Source of the DNA: Herbiconiux sp.
GTDB lineage: Bacteria; Actinomycetota; Actinomycetes; Actinomycetales; Microbacteriaceae
Direction of reading: 5' to 3'
NCBI RefSeq assembly: GCF_004297105.1
Contig: NZ_SCVE01000016.1
Coordinates: forward strand, 62,001 to 126,000
Length of the DNA: 64,000 nucleotides
Shown: one piece after another, positions 32,074 through 40,451 of the stretch
Layout of the letters: every line of letters begins with the position of its first letter
Position numbering within the stretch: position 1 is the stretch's first letter
The notes under the pieces: model-generated
Seen by the model: only the letters and a program-made list of their open reading frames with translations
Databases searched by the model: none
Told to the model about the DNA's origin: nothing
Program-made: the position numbers and the translations under genes

Positions 32074-32763
32074 ATGCCGCGTGGTGTCATCCGCAAGCGG
32101 ACGAACACGACGCGGCGACCCGTGCCCCTTCCACCGACTGAAAGGGCACGAAAAGTGCATTCACAATTCAAGACCCGCCGCACCCTCCGCTGGCGTGTCG
32201 TCGACATCGTGGTGGCCAGCGTCATCGGCGTGGCCGCCGGCCTGATCTTCTGGATCTGGAACCTGTTCTACGCCCCCGTCACCGCCCCGCTCGAGGTCGT
32301 GGCCCCCGGCGCGCAAGCCCTTCTCTACGGAGTCTGGCTCTTCGCCGGAGTGCTCGGCGGCCTCATCATCCGCAAGCCCGGTGCCGCGCTCTACACCGAG
32401 CTCGTGGCTGCGATCGTCTCGGCCCTCGTCGGCACGCAGTGGGGCGGCGCGCTCACCATCCTCTCCGGCCTTGCGCAGGGCCTGGGTGCCGAGATCGTGT
32501 TCGCCCTCTTCCTCTACGGCAACTACCGCGCCTACGTGGCGGTGCTCGCCGGGGCGGGCGCCGGACTCGGCATGGCGGTGAACGACCTCATCACCTGGTA
32601 TCCGGCGATGGACTTCTCGTTCAAGGCGATCTACGGCGTCTCCGCGGTGATCAGCGGCGCCCTGATCGCCGGCCTCCTCTCCTGGCTCCTCGCCCGGGCC
32701 CTCGCGCGCACCGGCGCGCTCAGCCGCTTCGCCGCGGGGCGCGAGGTGGCGGCCAGGGCCTAG
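32074..32763 (+). CDS. ykoE: ECF transporter S component YkoE (thiamine precursor)
   Basis: A 229-residue substrate-binding membrane subunit of an ECF importer for a thiamine precursor, predicted to be hydroxymethylpyrimidine. It has about six hydrophobic helices, starting with WRVVDIVVASVIGVAAGLIFWIWN. The ATG at 32074 has AGGGAGG (inside the riboswitch) at ideal spacing. It gives an unusual Arg/Thr/Pro-rich 40-residue lead. A GTG at 32155 would remove 27 residues and follows a hairpin (CGTGCCC 32121-32127 with GGGCACG 32144-32150). The real start is therefore uncertain. It forms an operon with ykoD and ykoC. Confidence 0.9.
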   Translation: MPRGVIRKRTNTTRRPVPLPPTERARKVHSQFKTRRTLRWRVVDIVVASVIGVAAGLIFWIWNLFYAPVTAPLEVVAPGAQALLYGVWLFAGVLGGLIIRKPGAALYTELVAAIVSALVGTQWGGALTILSGLAQGLGAEIVFALFLYGNYRAYVAVLAGAGAGLGMAVNDLITWYPAMDFSFKAIYGVSAVISGALIAGLLSWLLARALARTGALSRFAAGREVAARA

Positions 32764-32766
32764 CCC

Positions 32767-34368
32767 GTGCCACAGACGGATGATGCGAGCCGCGCGCATC
32801 CCGCCCCGCCGCCGGCCGGCCGCGTCCCCGAGGGGGTCGCGGCCCCCGGCGCGCGCCTGAGCGCCGAGGGCTGGGGCTGGCGGCACGCCTCCCGCACCGC
32901 CTGGGCGGTCAGAGGGCTCGACCTCGTGATCGAACCGGGGGAGCGTGTGCTGCTGCTCGGCGCATCCGGAGCCGGCAAGTCGACGCTCGCGCACGCCTTC
33001 GCGGGCGTGCTGGGTGGCGCCGACGAGGGGGAGCAGGAGGGCGTGCTCACCGTCGACGGAGCGGAGCCGGAGCGCATCCGCGGCCGCGTGGGCATGCTCA
33101 TGCAGGACCCCGACTCCCAGCTCGTGCTCGCCCGCGTCGGCGACGACGTGGCGTTCGGCTGCGAGAACCTCGGGGTGCCGCGCGCCGAGATCTGGCCGCG
33201 GGTGGATGAGGCGCTCGCCGCCGTGGGTCTCGACCTGCCCCTCGACCGCTCCACCTCCGAGCTCTCCGGCGGGCAGAAGCAGCGCGTGGCCCTGGCCGGC
33301 GTGCTGGCCATGCGGCCAGGGGTGGTGCTGCTCGACGAGCCGACCGCGAACCTCGACCCCGCAGGGGTGCTCGACGTGCGCGACGCGGTGGCCGAGCTGG
33401 TGCGATCGTCGAGAGCCACGTTCGTGGTGATCGAGCACCGCGTCGACATCTGGCTCGACGTCGTCGACCGCGTCGTCGTGCTCGCCCCGGGTGGCGGTGT
33501 GCTGGCGGATGGCGACCCGCACGAGGTGCTCCGCGAGCGCGGCGCCGAACTCGCGCGCGGCGGGGTGTGGGTGCCGGGCCACGACCCGCTGGAGGGCCGA
33601 TCACCGCGCCCCGCGCATCCGGCCGGCGCCCGCGGCGTACCCGCCGATGTCCTCCTCACCGGGCGTGAACTCGCCGTGGCGCGGGTGCCGGGCGTGCCTG
33701 TCGCGAGCGGGCTCGACGTCGACGTGGAGGCCGGCGCGGCCCTCGCCCTCACCGGCCCGAACGGTGCCGGCAAGACGACACTGGCGCTCACTCTGGCCGG
33801 CCTGATCCTGCCCGAAGGCGGCGAGCTCGCGGGTTCCGTCGAGCTCACCCGGGGCACCGCGGTGCGCCGCGCGGCCCGTCGGATGCTGGCCCGCTCACCC
33901 CTTCTCACCAGCGCTTCGCCCTTCGTCTGGCGCTCGCGTGACCTCCTCACCCGCATCGGGACGGTGTTCCAGGATCCCGAACACCAATTCGTCTCCGGCA
34001 CGGTTCGCGGCGAGCTCGAGGTGGGCCTCCGCGTGCTGAAGCTCCCCGAGGCCGAGATCGCGGCCCGGGTGATGGAGACCGCCGGGCGGCTGCGACTCGA
34101 CCACCTCCTCACGGCGAACCCCTATACGCTCTCGGGCGGCGAGAAGCGGCGCCTCTCGGTGGCGTCGGCCCTCGTGGCGCGGCCGAGCATCCTGATCCTC
34201 GACGAGCCCACGTTCGGGCAGGACTCGCGCACCTGGGCCGAACTCGTGCTGCTCCTCGCCGAGCAGGTGGAGCGTGGTACGTCGGCGGTCGTGGTGACGC
34301 ACGACCGTGCCTTCATCGACGCCCTGGCCGACCGCGAGCTGGTGGTCGGGGCCGGGGGAGTGCGATGA
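32767..34368 (+). CDS. ykoD: ECF transporter double ATPase YkoD
   Basis: A 533-residue protein with two fused ABC ATPase domains, the EcfA/EcfA' pair energising uptake. Domain 1 has Walker A GASGAGKST, signature LSGGQKQR and Walker B VVLLDEPTANLD. Domain 2 has GPNGAGKTT, LSGGEKRR and ILILDEPTFGQD. It starts with GTG four bases after the ykoE stop and overlaps ykoC by four bases. It acts at the cytoplasmic face of the membrane. Confidence 0.94.
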   Translation: MPQTDDASRAHPAPPPAGRVPEGVAAPGARLSAEGWGWRHASRTAWAVRGLDLVIEPGERVLLLGASGAGKSTLAHAFAGVLGGADEGEQEGVLTVDGAEPERIRGRVGMLMQDPDSQLVLARVGDDVAFGCENLGVPRAEIWPRVDEALAAVGLDLPLDRSTSELSGGQKQRVALAGVLAMRPGVVLLDEPTANLDPAGVLDVRDAVAELVRSSRATFVVIEHRVDIWLDVVDRVVVLAPGGGVLADGDPHEVLRERGAELARGGVWVPGHDPLEGRSPRPAHPAGARGVPADVLLTGRELAVARVPGVPVASGLDVDVEAGAALALTGPNGAGKTTLALTLAGLILPEGGELAGSVELTRGTAVRRAARRMLARSPLLTSASPFVWRSRDLLTRIGTVFQDPEHQFVSGTVRGELEVGLRVLKLPEAEIAARVMETAGRLRLDHLLTANPYTLSGGEKRRLSVASALVARPSILILDEPTFGQDSRTWAELVLLLAEQVERGTSAVVVTHDRAFIDALADRELVVGAGGVR

Positions 34369-35147
34369 CCCTGCTCGGCCCTGTGCGCGGCACCCGTCGC
34401 ATCCATGCCATCAACCCGGTGGCGAAGCTCACTGCCTCGCTGCTGCTCAGTGTGCTGCTGCTCGTCACCATCGACTGGGTGTCGGCGGCGGTGGCGCTCG
34501 TGCTCGAGAGCATCCTGTTCCTGTGGGCCGGTCTCGCCCCGAGGGCCTTCTTCCGGCGCACGGCCGCCCTGTGGATCGCCGCTCCTCTCGCCGGTGTCAC
34601 CACGATCCTCTACGGAGTGCCCGCGGGTCAGACCTACCTGCAGTTCGGGCTGATCCACGTGAGCGACGGATCGATCGCCCTCGCGGTGGCCACCGTGCTC
34701 CGCATCCTCGCCATCGGCCTGCCCGCCGTGGTGCTGTTCGCGACGGTGGACCCGACTGATCTCGCCGACGGGCTCGCCCAGGTGTGGCATCTGCCGAGCC
34801 GGTTCGTGCTGGGCGCCCTCGCGGGCATCCGCCTCGTGGGGCTCTTCCTGGATGACTGGCGGCAGCTGGAGCTCGCCCGGCGCGCCCGGGGCCTCGGCGA
34901 CTCGGGCCGAATCCGCCGTTTCCTCAACCAGGCGTTCGCCCTGCTCGTGATCTCGCTGCGCCGCGGCAGCAAGCTGGCCACGGCCATGGAGGCGCGCGGA
35001 TTCGGCGGCGACACCGTGCGCACCTGGGCGCGCCCCTCGCCGTTCGGCGGTCGCGAGTGGCTGCTCATCGCGATCGGTGCCGTCATCGGTGCGACCGCCC
35101 TCACCGCCGCGGTGCTTGCGGGAACCTTCCGCTTCGTGATCGGGTGA
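34365..35147 (+). CDS. ykoC: ECF transporter transmembrane (T) component YkoC
   Basis: A 260-residue EcfT/CbiQ-family protein with about six hydrophobic helices. The two coupling motifs that bind the ATPases are visible near the C-terminal half: LARRARGLG and AMEARGFGG. ATGA overlap with ykoD shows translational coupling. It completes the YkoEDC importer under TPP riboswitch control. Confidence 0.92.
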   Translation: MTLLGPVRGTRRIHAINPVAKLTASLLLSVLLLVTIDWVSAAVALVLESILFLWAGLAPRAFFRRTAALWIAAPLAGVTTILYGVPAGQTYLQFGLIHVSDGSIALAVATVLRILAIGLPAVVLFATVDPTDLADGLAQVWHLPSRFVLGALAGIRLVGLFLDDWRQLELARRARGLGDSGRIRRFLNQAFALLVISLRRGSKLATAMEARGFGGDTVRTWARPSPFGGREWLLIAIGAVIGATALTAAVLAGTFRFVIG

Positions 35148-35154
35148 GACTCCC

Positions 35155-35643
35155 ATGACCGTGATCCTCATCGACGGCCCGAGCGGATCGGGCAAGACGC
35201 AGCTCTCGCTCCGGATGCAGCGGGGCTGGGTCGGTGCCGACGCGCCCACCGTGATCCATCTCGACGAGATCTATCCCGGCTGGGACGGCCTCGAGGAGGC
35301 GAGCGCGGAGATCGCCGAGCACCTGCTCGAGCCGCTGCGCGCGGGACGGCCCGGGCGCTGGCGGCGGTACGACTGGGAGCGCGGGGAGAAAGCCGAGTGG
35401 CACACGGTGGATGCCGCACATCCGCTGGTGGTCGAAGGATGCGGCGCGCTGAGCCGCCGCAACGCGGCTCTCGCCGACCTCACCATCTGGGTCGAAGCCG
35501 ACGACGCCGAACGCAAGAGGCGTGCGCTCGCCCGCGACGGTGATCTCTTCGCCCGGGAGTGGGATCGCTGGGACCGCCAGTGGCAGGCATTCGTCGCGCG
35601 CGAGAACCCGCGCGCCCTGGCGACGTTCGTGGTGCCGAACTAG
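35155..35643 (+). CDS. P-loop ATPase/kinase-like protein
   Basis: A 162-residue cytosolic protein with Walker A GPSGSGKTQLS at residue 8, an acidic HLDEIYPGWDG following it, and VVEGCGALS then DLTIWVEADDAERKRRAL. This layout resembles nucleoside/uridine kinase-like or AAA_33 ATP-binding proteins. It follows ykoC by seven bases and may be co-transcribed, but a thiamine-related role is unproven. Confidence 0.75.
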   Translation: MTVILIDGPSGSGKTQLSLRMQRGWVGADAPTVIHLDEIYPGWDGLEEASAEIAEHLLEPLRAGRPGRWRRYDWERGEKAEWHTVDAAHPLVVEGCGALSRRNAALADLTIWVEADDAERKRRALARDGDLFAREWDRWDRQWQAFVARENPRALATFVVPN

Positions 35644-35661
35644 CCGCAGGCCTGCGGGCGA

Positions 35662-36930
35662 TCAGCCCAGCGGCTTCGAGTCGATGAACGCCGAGATCAC
35701 CGGTATCGGATGCGTCAGCCGCCACATCGGGCCGGGATCGCCGAGGCGCTGATCGAGTTCGAGCAGTACATTGATGTCGCCATCGGGCGTGGTGACCGTG
35801 ACGCTGCCGATCTGCTCGCCCTTCGACCCGGTGCTCAGCTGCTTCGCGTCGACCGTGTATTCGAGCGGGGACGTGACCCAGAGCATCCGGCTCTCCGTCG
35901 CCATCGCGACCCCGTGCGCGGTCTCGCCCCAAGGAGTGGTGTAGGTCACGAAGGCCTGCCCCTCGGTCACGACAGGGGTCTGCGCGAGGGTGGCGGATGC
36001 GGATGTCGCGAGCGTGGTGAGGTCGGCGTCGAGGGTGTCCCAGTCGGGCTCGCGGAGGAAGGCGCCGTAGAGGGTGACCGGGGTCGTGCCCGCCGCTGCG
36101 CCACCGACCGTGACGTCGAGGGCGAAGAGGAAGCACACGCCTGCCTGGTCGGTGTAGCTGCGCGAGAGGCCGCGGTAGCCCTCGTCGGCGGCGTAGGCGG
36201 CGAGATTGTCGAAGCCGCGGTTGCCGGTGACCCGGGCCTCGGTGAACGACATGATCTCGGCGATGGCGGGGTTCGCGTAGGCCAGAGCGCTCACCCGGGC
36301 CAGGTCGGTGGCGGTGCCCACATCTCCCTCGTCGAGCCCGGTTGCATCGACGAGGGAGATGCTCGTGAGACCGTTCTTCGCGAGCCAGGTGGTCGCCGCC
36401 GCGAGGTAGGCGTCCATCGAGCCGAAGGCCCAGCGGGCGAGAGAATCCGCGTGGTTGTTGCTCGAGCCGAGGAGCATGGCCTGCAGCATCTCGCGCTGCG
36501 TCCACGTCTCGCCCGTGATGAAGGGCACGGCACGGGCCCGTTCGGCGAGGTAGCGCACGTAGCTGTCGTAGTCGTCGCGGGAGACGGTGATGGTCTCGCC
36601 CTGGGCGCCGGCATCCATCGGTTTGGCGTCGAGCACGACGAGCGCGGTGATGGCCTTGGCCGTTCCTCCGATCGGCACCGCCTCGGTGAGGCCGCCCGCG
36701 GCGAGCACGGGGCTGTCGGCGCCCGCCACGATGGCGCTCGCACCTGTTGAAGGCAAGGTGGGAGCCGCGGTGACCGGGGCCTCCCCGCTGGCGTCGGCGA
36801 CCGCGGCGGAGGCCGTGGGCAGGGGGCCCACGAGCGTTGCGGGGCCGTAGAGGCCGATGGCGAGGATCACGAAGACGCCCACGAGCACCACCAGCGCCCG
36901 CACCGCTTTGCGTCCTGCCGAAGATGCCAT
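35662..36930 (-). CDS. D-Ala-D-Ala carboxypeptidase-like protein lacking the catalytic serine
   Basis: A 422-residue secreted or membrane-anchored protein with one N-terminal helix (about residues 10-30) and an S11/DD-carboxypeptidase-like fold. The second motif is present (SSN in LGSSNNHADSL). The SxxK motif reads GTAK in PIGGTAKAITAL, with Gly where the nucleophile Ser should be, and the KTG position reads SRS before YTDQAGVCF. It is therefore probably inactive as a peptidase. It may bind peptidoglycan or act as a scaffold. A TAGCCT box lies seven bases before the ATG. Confidence 0.8.
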   Translation of the reverse strand: MASSAGRKAVRALVVLVGVFVILAIGLYGPATLVGPLPTASAAVADASGEAPVTAAPTLPSTGASAIVAGADSPVLAAGGLTEAVPIGGTAKAITALVVLDAKPMDAGAQGETITVSRDDYDSYVRYLAERARAVPFITGETWTQREMLQAMLLGSSNNHADSLARWAFGSMDAYLAAATTWLAKNGLTSISLVDATGLDEGDVGTATDLARVSALAYANPAIAEIMSFTEARVTGNRGFDNLAAYAADEGYRGLSRSYTDQAGVCFLFALDVTVGGAAAGTTPVTLYGAFLREPDWDTLDADLTTLATSASATLAQTPVVTEGQAFVTYTTPWGETAHGVAMATESRMLWVTSPLEYTVDAKQLSTGSKGEQIGSVTVTTPDGDINVLLELDQRLGDPGPMWRLTHPIPVISAFIDSKPLG

Positions 36931-36937
36931 GTGAACC

Positions 36938-36943
36938 AGGCTA
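36938..36943 (-). promoter_or_regulatory. -10 box of the PBP-like gene, probable leaderless start
   Basis: On the minus strand TAGCCT is followed by seven bases and the ATG at 36930. Confidence 0.4.
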
Positions 36944-36951
36944 CGGGGCGA

Positions 36952-37308
36952 TCAGCCCCAGCCGAGTTCGTGCAGCTTCGTGTCGTCGATGCCGTAGTAG
37001 TGGGCGATCTCGTGCACGAGCGTGACGTGCACCTGATCGCGCAGTTCGTCGATGTCGTCGCAGATCGCGAGCAGCGGTTCGCGGTAGATCAGGATGCGGT
37101 CGGGCATCTCCCCGAAGCCGTACTGCCCGCGTTCGGTGAGCGCCACCCCGTCGTACAGGCCGAGAAGATCGAGCGAGCCGTCTTCGGGCCGGTCCTCCAC
37201 TACGATCACCACGTTGTCGAGACCGTCGACCATGTCATCGGGCAGCAGGTCGAGTTCGTCGCCCACCAGGATCTCGAAGGTGTCGGCATCCATCTCGACC
37301 ATGAGCAT
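36952..37308 (-). CDS. Zincin-like metallopeptidase (DUF1025 family)
   Basis: About 118 residues. HEIAHYYGIDDTKLHELGWG at the C-terminus carries the HExxH zinc site and the downstream acidic ligand seen in this minimal-metallopeptidase family. FEILVGDELDLLPDDMVDGLDNV is the typical N-terminal half. Start uncertain: ATG codons at 37308, 37302 and 37293 are close together and none has a strong ribosome site. The open frame runs on upstream only because it reads through tRNA-His. Substrate unknown. Confidence 0.8.
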   Translation of the reverse strand: MLMVEMDADTFEILVGDELDLLPDDMVDGLDNVVIVVEDRPEDGSLDLLGLYDGVALTERGQYGFGEMPDRILIYREPLLAICDDIDELRDQVHVTLVHEIAHYYGIDDTKLHELGWG

Positions 37309-37406
37309 CCATTCGTCGATCGCGAGGAGGGACCCGTCATTCCGGGCCCGGATATGCCGATGGCCCGGGATCGACCCGGGCCATCGGGGCGGCTCATGAC
37401 CGCCAG

Positions 37407-37482
37407 TGGGGTGAATAACGGGACTCGAACCCGCGACATCCGGCACCACAAGCCAGCGCTCTACCAACTGAGCTATATCCAC
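37407..37482 (-). tRNA. tRNA-His (GTG anticodon)
   Basis: All arms fold: a 7-bp acceptor stem, D arm with GCTC/GAGC, anticodon loop with GTG and a T arm with GGTTCGAGTCC. The discriminator is C73 and the base before position 1 is G, both tRNA-His identity elements. CCA is encoded (37409-37407). It lies between orn and the metallopeptidase gene on the same strand. Confidence 0.95.
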
Positions 37483-37530
37483 CATGTTCACCCTGCAAAC
37501 GAGTTTGCGGGGCAACGAACAAAGAGTCTA

Positions 37531-38151
37531 TTACAAACGCGAGCCGAATTCGCGCACCACGTCTGCGGAGACCGTCTTGAGCTCGGCCGAGGTGGGCCCG
37601 GGAGGCGCGATGAACACCGCTTTACGGTAGTACTCGAGTTCTCGGATCGACTCGAGGATGTCGGCCAGTGCGCGGTGCCCGCCCGCCTTCTCGGGCGCGT
37701 TGAAGTACACCCGGGGGAACCAGCGGCGCGACAGCTCCTTGATGGAGGAGACATCGATGCTGCGGTAGTGAAGGTGGCCGTCGACGCGGGGCATGAACTT
37801 GGCGAGGAAGGCCCGGTCGGTGCCGATGGTGTTGCCCGCGAGCGGCGCCTGCTGCGGTGTCGGCACGTGTTTCAGGATGTACTCGAGCACCTGGTACTCC
37901 GCGTCGGCGAGGCTCACACCGTTCGGGATCTCGTCGGAGAGCCCGCTCGACTCGTGCATCTTCGTGACGAAGTCGTTCATGTGCTCGAGAGCCGAGTCGT
38001 CGGGTTTGATGACGATGCTGAAACCCGGATCGACCAGCGCGAGATCGAAATCGGTGACGACCACCGCGACCTCGACCAGCTCGTCGACCTCGAGATCGAG
38101 CCCCGTCATCTCGCAGTCGATCCAGACGAGGCGGTCGGAGGAAGAACTCAT
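37531..38151 (-). CDS. orn: Oligoribonuclease
   Basis: A 206-residue DEDDh 3'-5' exonuclease that degrades very short RNAs (including pGpG) to mononucleotides. The acidic residues lie in LVWIDCEMTGLD, IGTDRAFLAKFM and the HRALADILES motif. Orn is typical of actinobacteria. On the minus strand TAGACT lies six bases before the ATG, which suggests leaderless expression. The downstream tRNA-His may be part of the same transcript. Confidence 0.95.
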   Translation of the reverse strand: MSSSSDRLVWIDCEMTGLDLEVDELVEVAVVVTDFDLALVDPGFSIVIKPDDSALEHMNDFVTKMHESSGLSDEIPNGVSLADAEYQVLEYILKHVPTPQQAPLAGNTIGTDRAFLAKFMPRVDGHLHYRSIDVSSIKELSRRWFPRVYFNAPEKAGGHRALADILESIRELEYYRKAVFIAPPGPTSAELKTVSADVVREFGSRL

Positions 38152-38157
38152 GAACGA

Positions 38158-38163
38158 AGTCTA
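38158..38163 (-). promoter_or_regulatory. -10 box of orn, probable leaderless start
   Basis: Minus-strand TAGACT, six bases, then the ATG at 38151. Confidence 0.45.
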
Positions 38164-38216
38164 TGACGTGCCTCCGTCAAGCGGTTCGCGGCCTGACGCT
38201 CCCCTGTGGGGACTCG

Positions 38217-38222
38217 TAGAGT
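38217..38222 (+). promoter_or_regulatory. -10 box of the SCO4848-like gene
   Basis: TAGAGT, seven bases, then the ATG at 38230. Confidence 0.45.
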
Positions 38223-38229
38223 GGAGTCG

Positions 38230-38448
38230 ATGCTCACCACACTCGCGATCCTGCTCATCGTCAACGCCGCCTGGAACGCCATCGTCTGGCCCCAGTTCTA
38301 CAAGCGGGTCAGCCGCGACGAGCGAGCGAGGGACGCGAACGGCAAGCCGACGCGCTTCCTGATCGTGCACGCCGTACTGATCGGCATCTCCCTGCTGATC
38401 GGCCTGATCTCGCTGGTAGCCGGGATAGTGGCTCTCGTCGCGGGCTGA
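38230..38448 (+). CDS. SCO4848-family small membrane protein
   Basis: A 72-residue protein with two hydrophobic helices (about residues 3-22 and 44-71) and a basic cytoplasmic loop between them. WPQFYKRV in the loop entry and FLIVHAVLIGISLLIGL in helix 2 resemble the conserved actinobacterial SCO4848 family of unknown function. The ATG at 38230 is chosen over an in-frame upstream codon because of the TAGAGT box just before it. It diverges from orn. Confidence 0.75.
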   Translation: MLTTLAILLIVNAAWNAIVWPQFYKRVSRDERARDANGKPTRFLIVHAVLIGISLLIGLISLVAGIVALVAG

Positions 38449-38485
38449 GAGCGCCTGAGCACAGGCCGGCGCGCCGGACACGGGG

Positions 38486-38558
38486 TGCCCCTGGCTGGAT
38501 TCGAACCAGCGACAAACGGATTAGAAGGCCGGTGCTCTATCCACTGAGCTACAGGGGC
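38486..38558 (-). tRNA. tRNA-Arg (TCT anticodon)
   Basis: It has a full cloverleaf with a GCCCCTG/CAGGGGC acceptor stem, a CTTCTAA anticodon loop and a GGTTCGAATCC T arm. The anticodon stem is weak (three central pairs with flanking mismatches). CCA is not encoded. Confidence 0.93.
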
Positions 38559-38617
38559 GACGCGAAAAGCGTACTACGGCCGCTGCGCCGGCCCCTGCGG
38601 GCGCGACTCGATCGTGG

Positions 38618-39508
38618 TCAGGACGACGGGTTCTCCGAGCCGGCACGCGGCGGGAAGGCGTGCACGGGAGGCGGGATCTCGCCGGCGGCGCGGGCCTCGC
38701 CCGGGTCGGTGGTGAGCTCGAGGTCACCGAGGGGCGACGTGGTCTTCGGGTCGGAGCCGGCCGCCACCCCGCGCGAGCCGGTTCCGGATGCCACCTGCTG
38801 AACCGTGGGGCGGGGTTCGTGCGTCGGCGGCAGGGGAGCGGCCGGAGCCATCACGACGGTCGGCGCGGGGGCGTAGGGCTGTGGGGCGGCGGGGCCGGGG
38901 CCTGCGACGCCGGATGCGGCGGCCGACGACGACGGCGTTGTGCCGTACTGCGAGTGGTGCTGCTGAGCGACCCAGGCGTCTTGCTGGGCGAGCAGCTCGC
39001 GTTCGGTGGAGGAGTCTTCGACGGCCCAGCGCTCGAGGTCGCTCTGGAACACGCGCTTGGCGCGGCCGGGCTTCTGCTGCCACTCGATGAGGCGATCGCG
39101 GAACTCGAAGACCGCGGGCTCCACGACGTAGCCGAAGGTGGCGGAGTTGCGCTTCATCTCGGCGAGGGCGTGCGCGGCCCAGTTCGCCGCGACATCCGCT
39201 CCCTTGATGGGCAGCAGGCGCACCTGGATGTCGGCCTGCCCCGTGGCCCGATCGGAGAGGATCTGCTCCTGCGGGGTGAGCGAGTTCCAGACGGAGGCCT
39301 GTTCTGCCGCGTCGATGAGCGACGCGATGGCCGAGATCTTCAGCTCGCGGTCGTGCTTGGCGAGCAGACGCTTGATCGACGAACTCGCGATCCAGGCGGC
39401 CAGGAGGCCTGCCACGATGATCGCCAGGGCAGGCAGCACCAGCTGCGACACCACGTACTCGCCGCTCGTCGAGGTGAGCCAGCCAACGAATCCATTCCAC
39501 CATTCCAT
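38618..39508 (-). CDS. Membrane-anchored hypothetical protein with Pro/Ala-rich tail
   Basis: A 296-residue protein with a single hydrophobic helix (about residues 20-42), a charged alpha-helical region (RLLAKHDRELKISAIASLIDAAEQ) to about residue 175, then a long low-complexity Pro/Ala/Ser-rich tail to the end. No family is recognised. The ATG at 39508 is preferred over an in-frame GTG at 39517 because TAGTGT lies seven bases before it. Confidence 0.68.
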   Translation of the reverse strand: MEWWNGFVGWLTSTSGEYVVSQLVLPALAIIVAGLLAAWIASSSIKRLLAKHDRELKISAIASLIDAAEQASVWNSLTPQEQILSDRATGQADIQVRLLPIKGADVAANWAAHALAEMKRNSATFGYVVEPAVFEFRDRLIEWQQKPGRAKRVFQSDLERWAVEDSSTERELLAQQDAWVAQQHHSQYGTTPSSSAAASGVAGPGPAAPQPYAPAPTVVMAPAAPLPPTHEPRPTVQQVASGTGSRGVAAGSDPKTTSPLGDLELTTDPGEARAAGEIPPPVHAFPPRAGSENPSS

Positions 39509-39515
39509 GAGCCGC

Positions 39516-39521
39516 ACACTA
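39516..39521 (-). promoter_or_regulatory. -10 box of the Pro/Ala-rich membrane protein gene
   Basis: Minus-strand TAGTGT, seven bases, then the ATG at 39508. Confidence 0.4.
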
Positions 39522-39583
39522 CCTCCGCATCGACCGGCTGCGGGGCCGACGAGCCGGTGTGGCCGGAACTCCCAGACGACCTC

Positions 39584-39847
39584 TCACCGCAGGCTCTCCG
39601 TCGCCTCATCGAGTGCAGCGAACTCCCCGATGGCGAGGATGCGCAGGCCGGAGTGCAGGCGCTTGGCGCGAAACCGGAGCCGCCCCTCGTCGGTGACCTC
39701 CTCGACGTACCCGAGCACGGCGCCGGATGCGGCGGTGACCCGCCAGTACCCGTCGCGCACGCGACGGAGGCCGGGGCCGGGGCTGATCGTTCTCGTCGCC
39801 GCCTGGCTCGTCGTCGCCTGGCTCGTCTTCGCCTGGATCGTGGTCAT
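39584..39847 (-). CDS. Small hypothetical protein
   Basis: An 87-residue soluble protein. After a Thr/Ala/Gln-rich start it has a compact basic beta-rich core (VRDGYWRVTAASGAVLGYVEEV...GRLRFRAKRL) and ends in an acidic helix. It recalls small beta-sheet cell-envelope or adaptor proteins, but I do not recognise the family. A minus-strand TAGCGT six bases before the ATG supports it as a real gene, divergent from msrA. Confidence 0.55.
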   Translation of the reverse strand: MTTIQAKTSQATTSQAATRTISPGPGLRRVRDGYWRVTAASGAVLGYVEEVTDEGRLRFRAKRLHSGLRILAIGEFAALDEATESLR

Positions 39848-39853
39848 GGTCTG

Positions 39854-39859
39854 ACGCTA
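39854..39859 (-). promoter_or_regulatory. -10 box of the small hypothetical gene
   Basis: Minus-strand TAGCGT, six bases, then the ATG at 39847. It shares a 52-bp divergent gap with msrA. Confidence 0.4.
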
Positions 39860-39887
39860 CGATCGGCCACCGACATCGGCCGGGCCG

Positions 39888-39893
39888 TAGAAT
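39888..39893 (+). promoter_or_regulatory. -10 box of msrA, probable leaderless start
   Basis: TAGAAT, six bases, then the ATG at 39900. Confidence 0.5.
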
Positions 39894-39899
39894 CGCGGC

Positions 39900-40427
39900 A
39901 TGGAAACTTTCGTTCTCGCCGGAGGCTGCTTCTGGTGCCTGGATGCTGTCTACCGCACGCTCGAGGGGGTGCAGGACGTCGTCTCCGGGTACACCGGCGG
40001 CACCGTTGCGAACCCCACCTACGAAGAAGTGTGCACGGGCACCACGGGCCAGGCGGAGGCCGTGGCGGTCAGCTTCGATCCCACCGTCATCCCCGCGGAG
40101 ATCATCCTCGACGTGTTCTTCACGCTGCACGACCCGCGGCAGCTGAACCGTCAGGGCAATGACGTCGGCACCCAGTACCGCTCGGCGATGTTCTACGACG
40201 GCGACGCGCAGAAGGCGCTCTTCGAGGCGGCCCTCGAGCGCGCCGGTGAGCTGTGGGACGGCGGAGTCGTCACCACGCTCGAGCCTCTCGGCGAGTTCTA
40301 CCGGGCCGAGGAGTACCACCAGGACTTCTTCGCCAAGAACCCGGGCCAGGGCTACTGCATGGCCGTGGCCGTGCCCAAGGTCACGAAGGTGCGCAAGGCC
40401 TACGCGAAGTACATCAAGGCAGCCTGA
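39900..40427 (+). CDS. msrA: Peptide methionine-S-sulfoxide reductase MsrA
   Basis: A 175-residue enzyme that reduces methionine-S-sulfoxide in oxidised proteins. The catalytic Cys is in GGCFWCLDAVYRTLEGV near residue 10, and the GYTGG and YHQDFFAKNPGQGYC segments are conserved. The Cys in the last segment is a likely resolving residue. A strong hairpin terminator follows. Confidence 0.95.
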   Translation: METFVLAGGCFWCLDAVYRTLEGVQDVVSGYTGGTVANPTYEEVCTGTTGQAEAVAVSFDPTVIPAEIILDVFFTLHDPRQLNRQGNDVGTQYRSAMFYDGDAQKALFEAALERAGELWDGGVVTTLEPLGEFYRAEEYHQDFFAKNPGQGYCMAVAVPKVTKVRKAYAKYIKAA

Positions 40428-40451
40428 CCCCACTTCTCCTGCACGGCTGCG

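Noticed and set aside
37309..37515. N-terminal extension of the metallopeptidase (AQLVERWLVVPDVAGSSPVIH)
   Set aside because: This is a translation of tRNA-His, not protein-coding.
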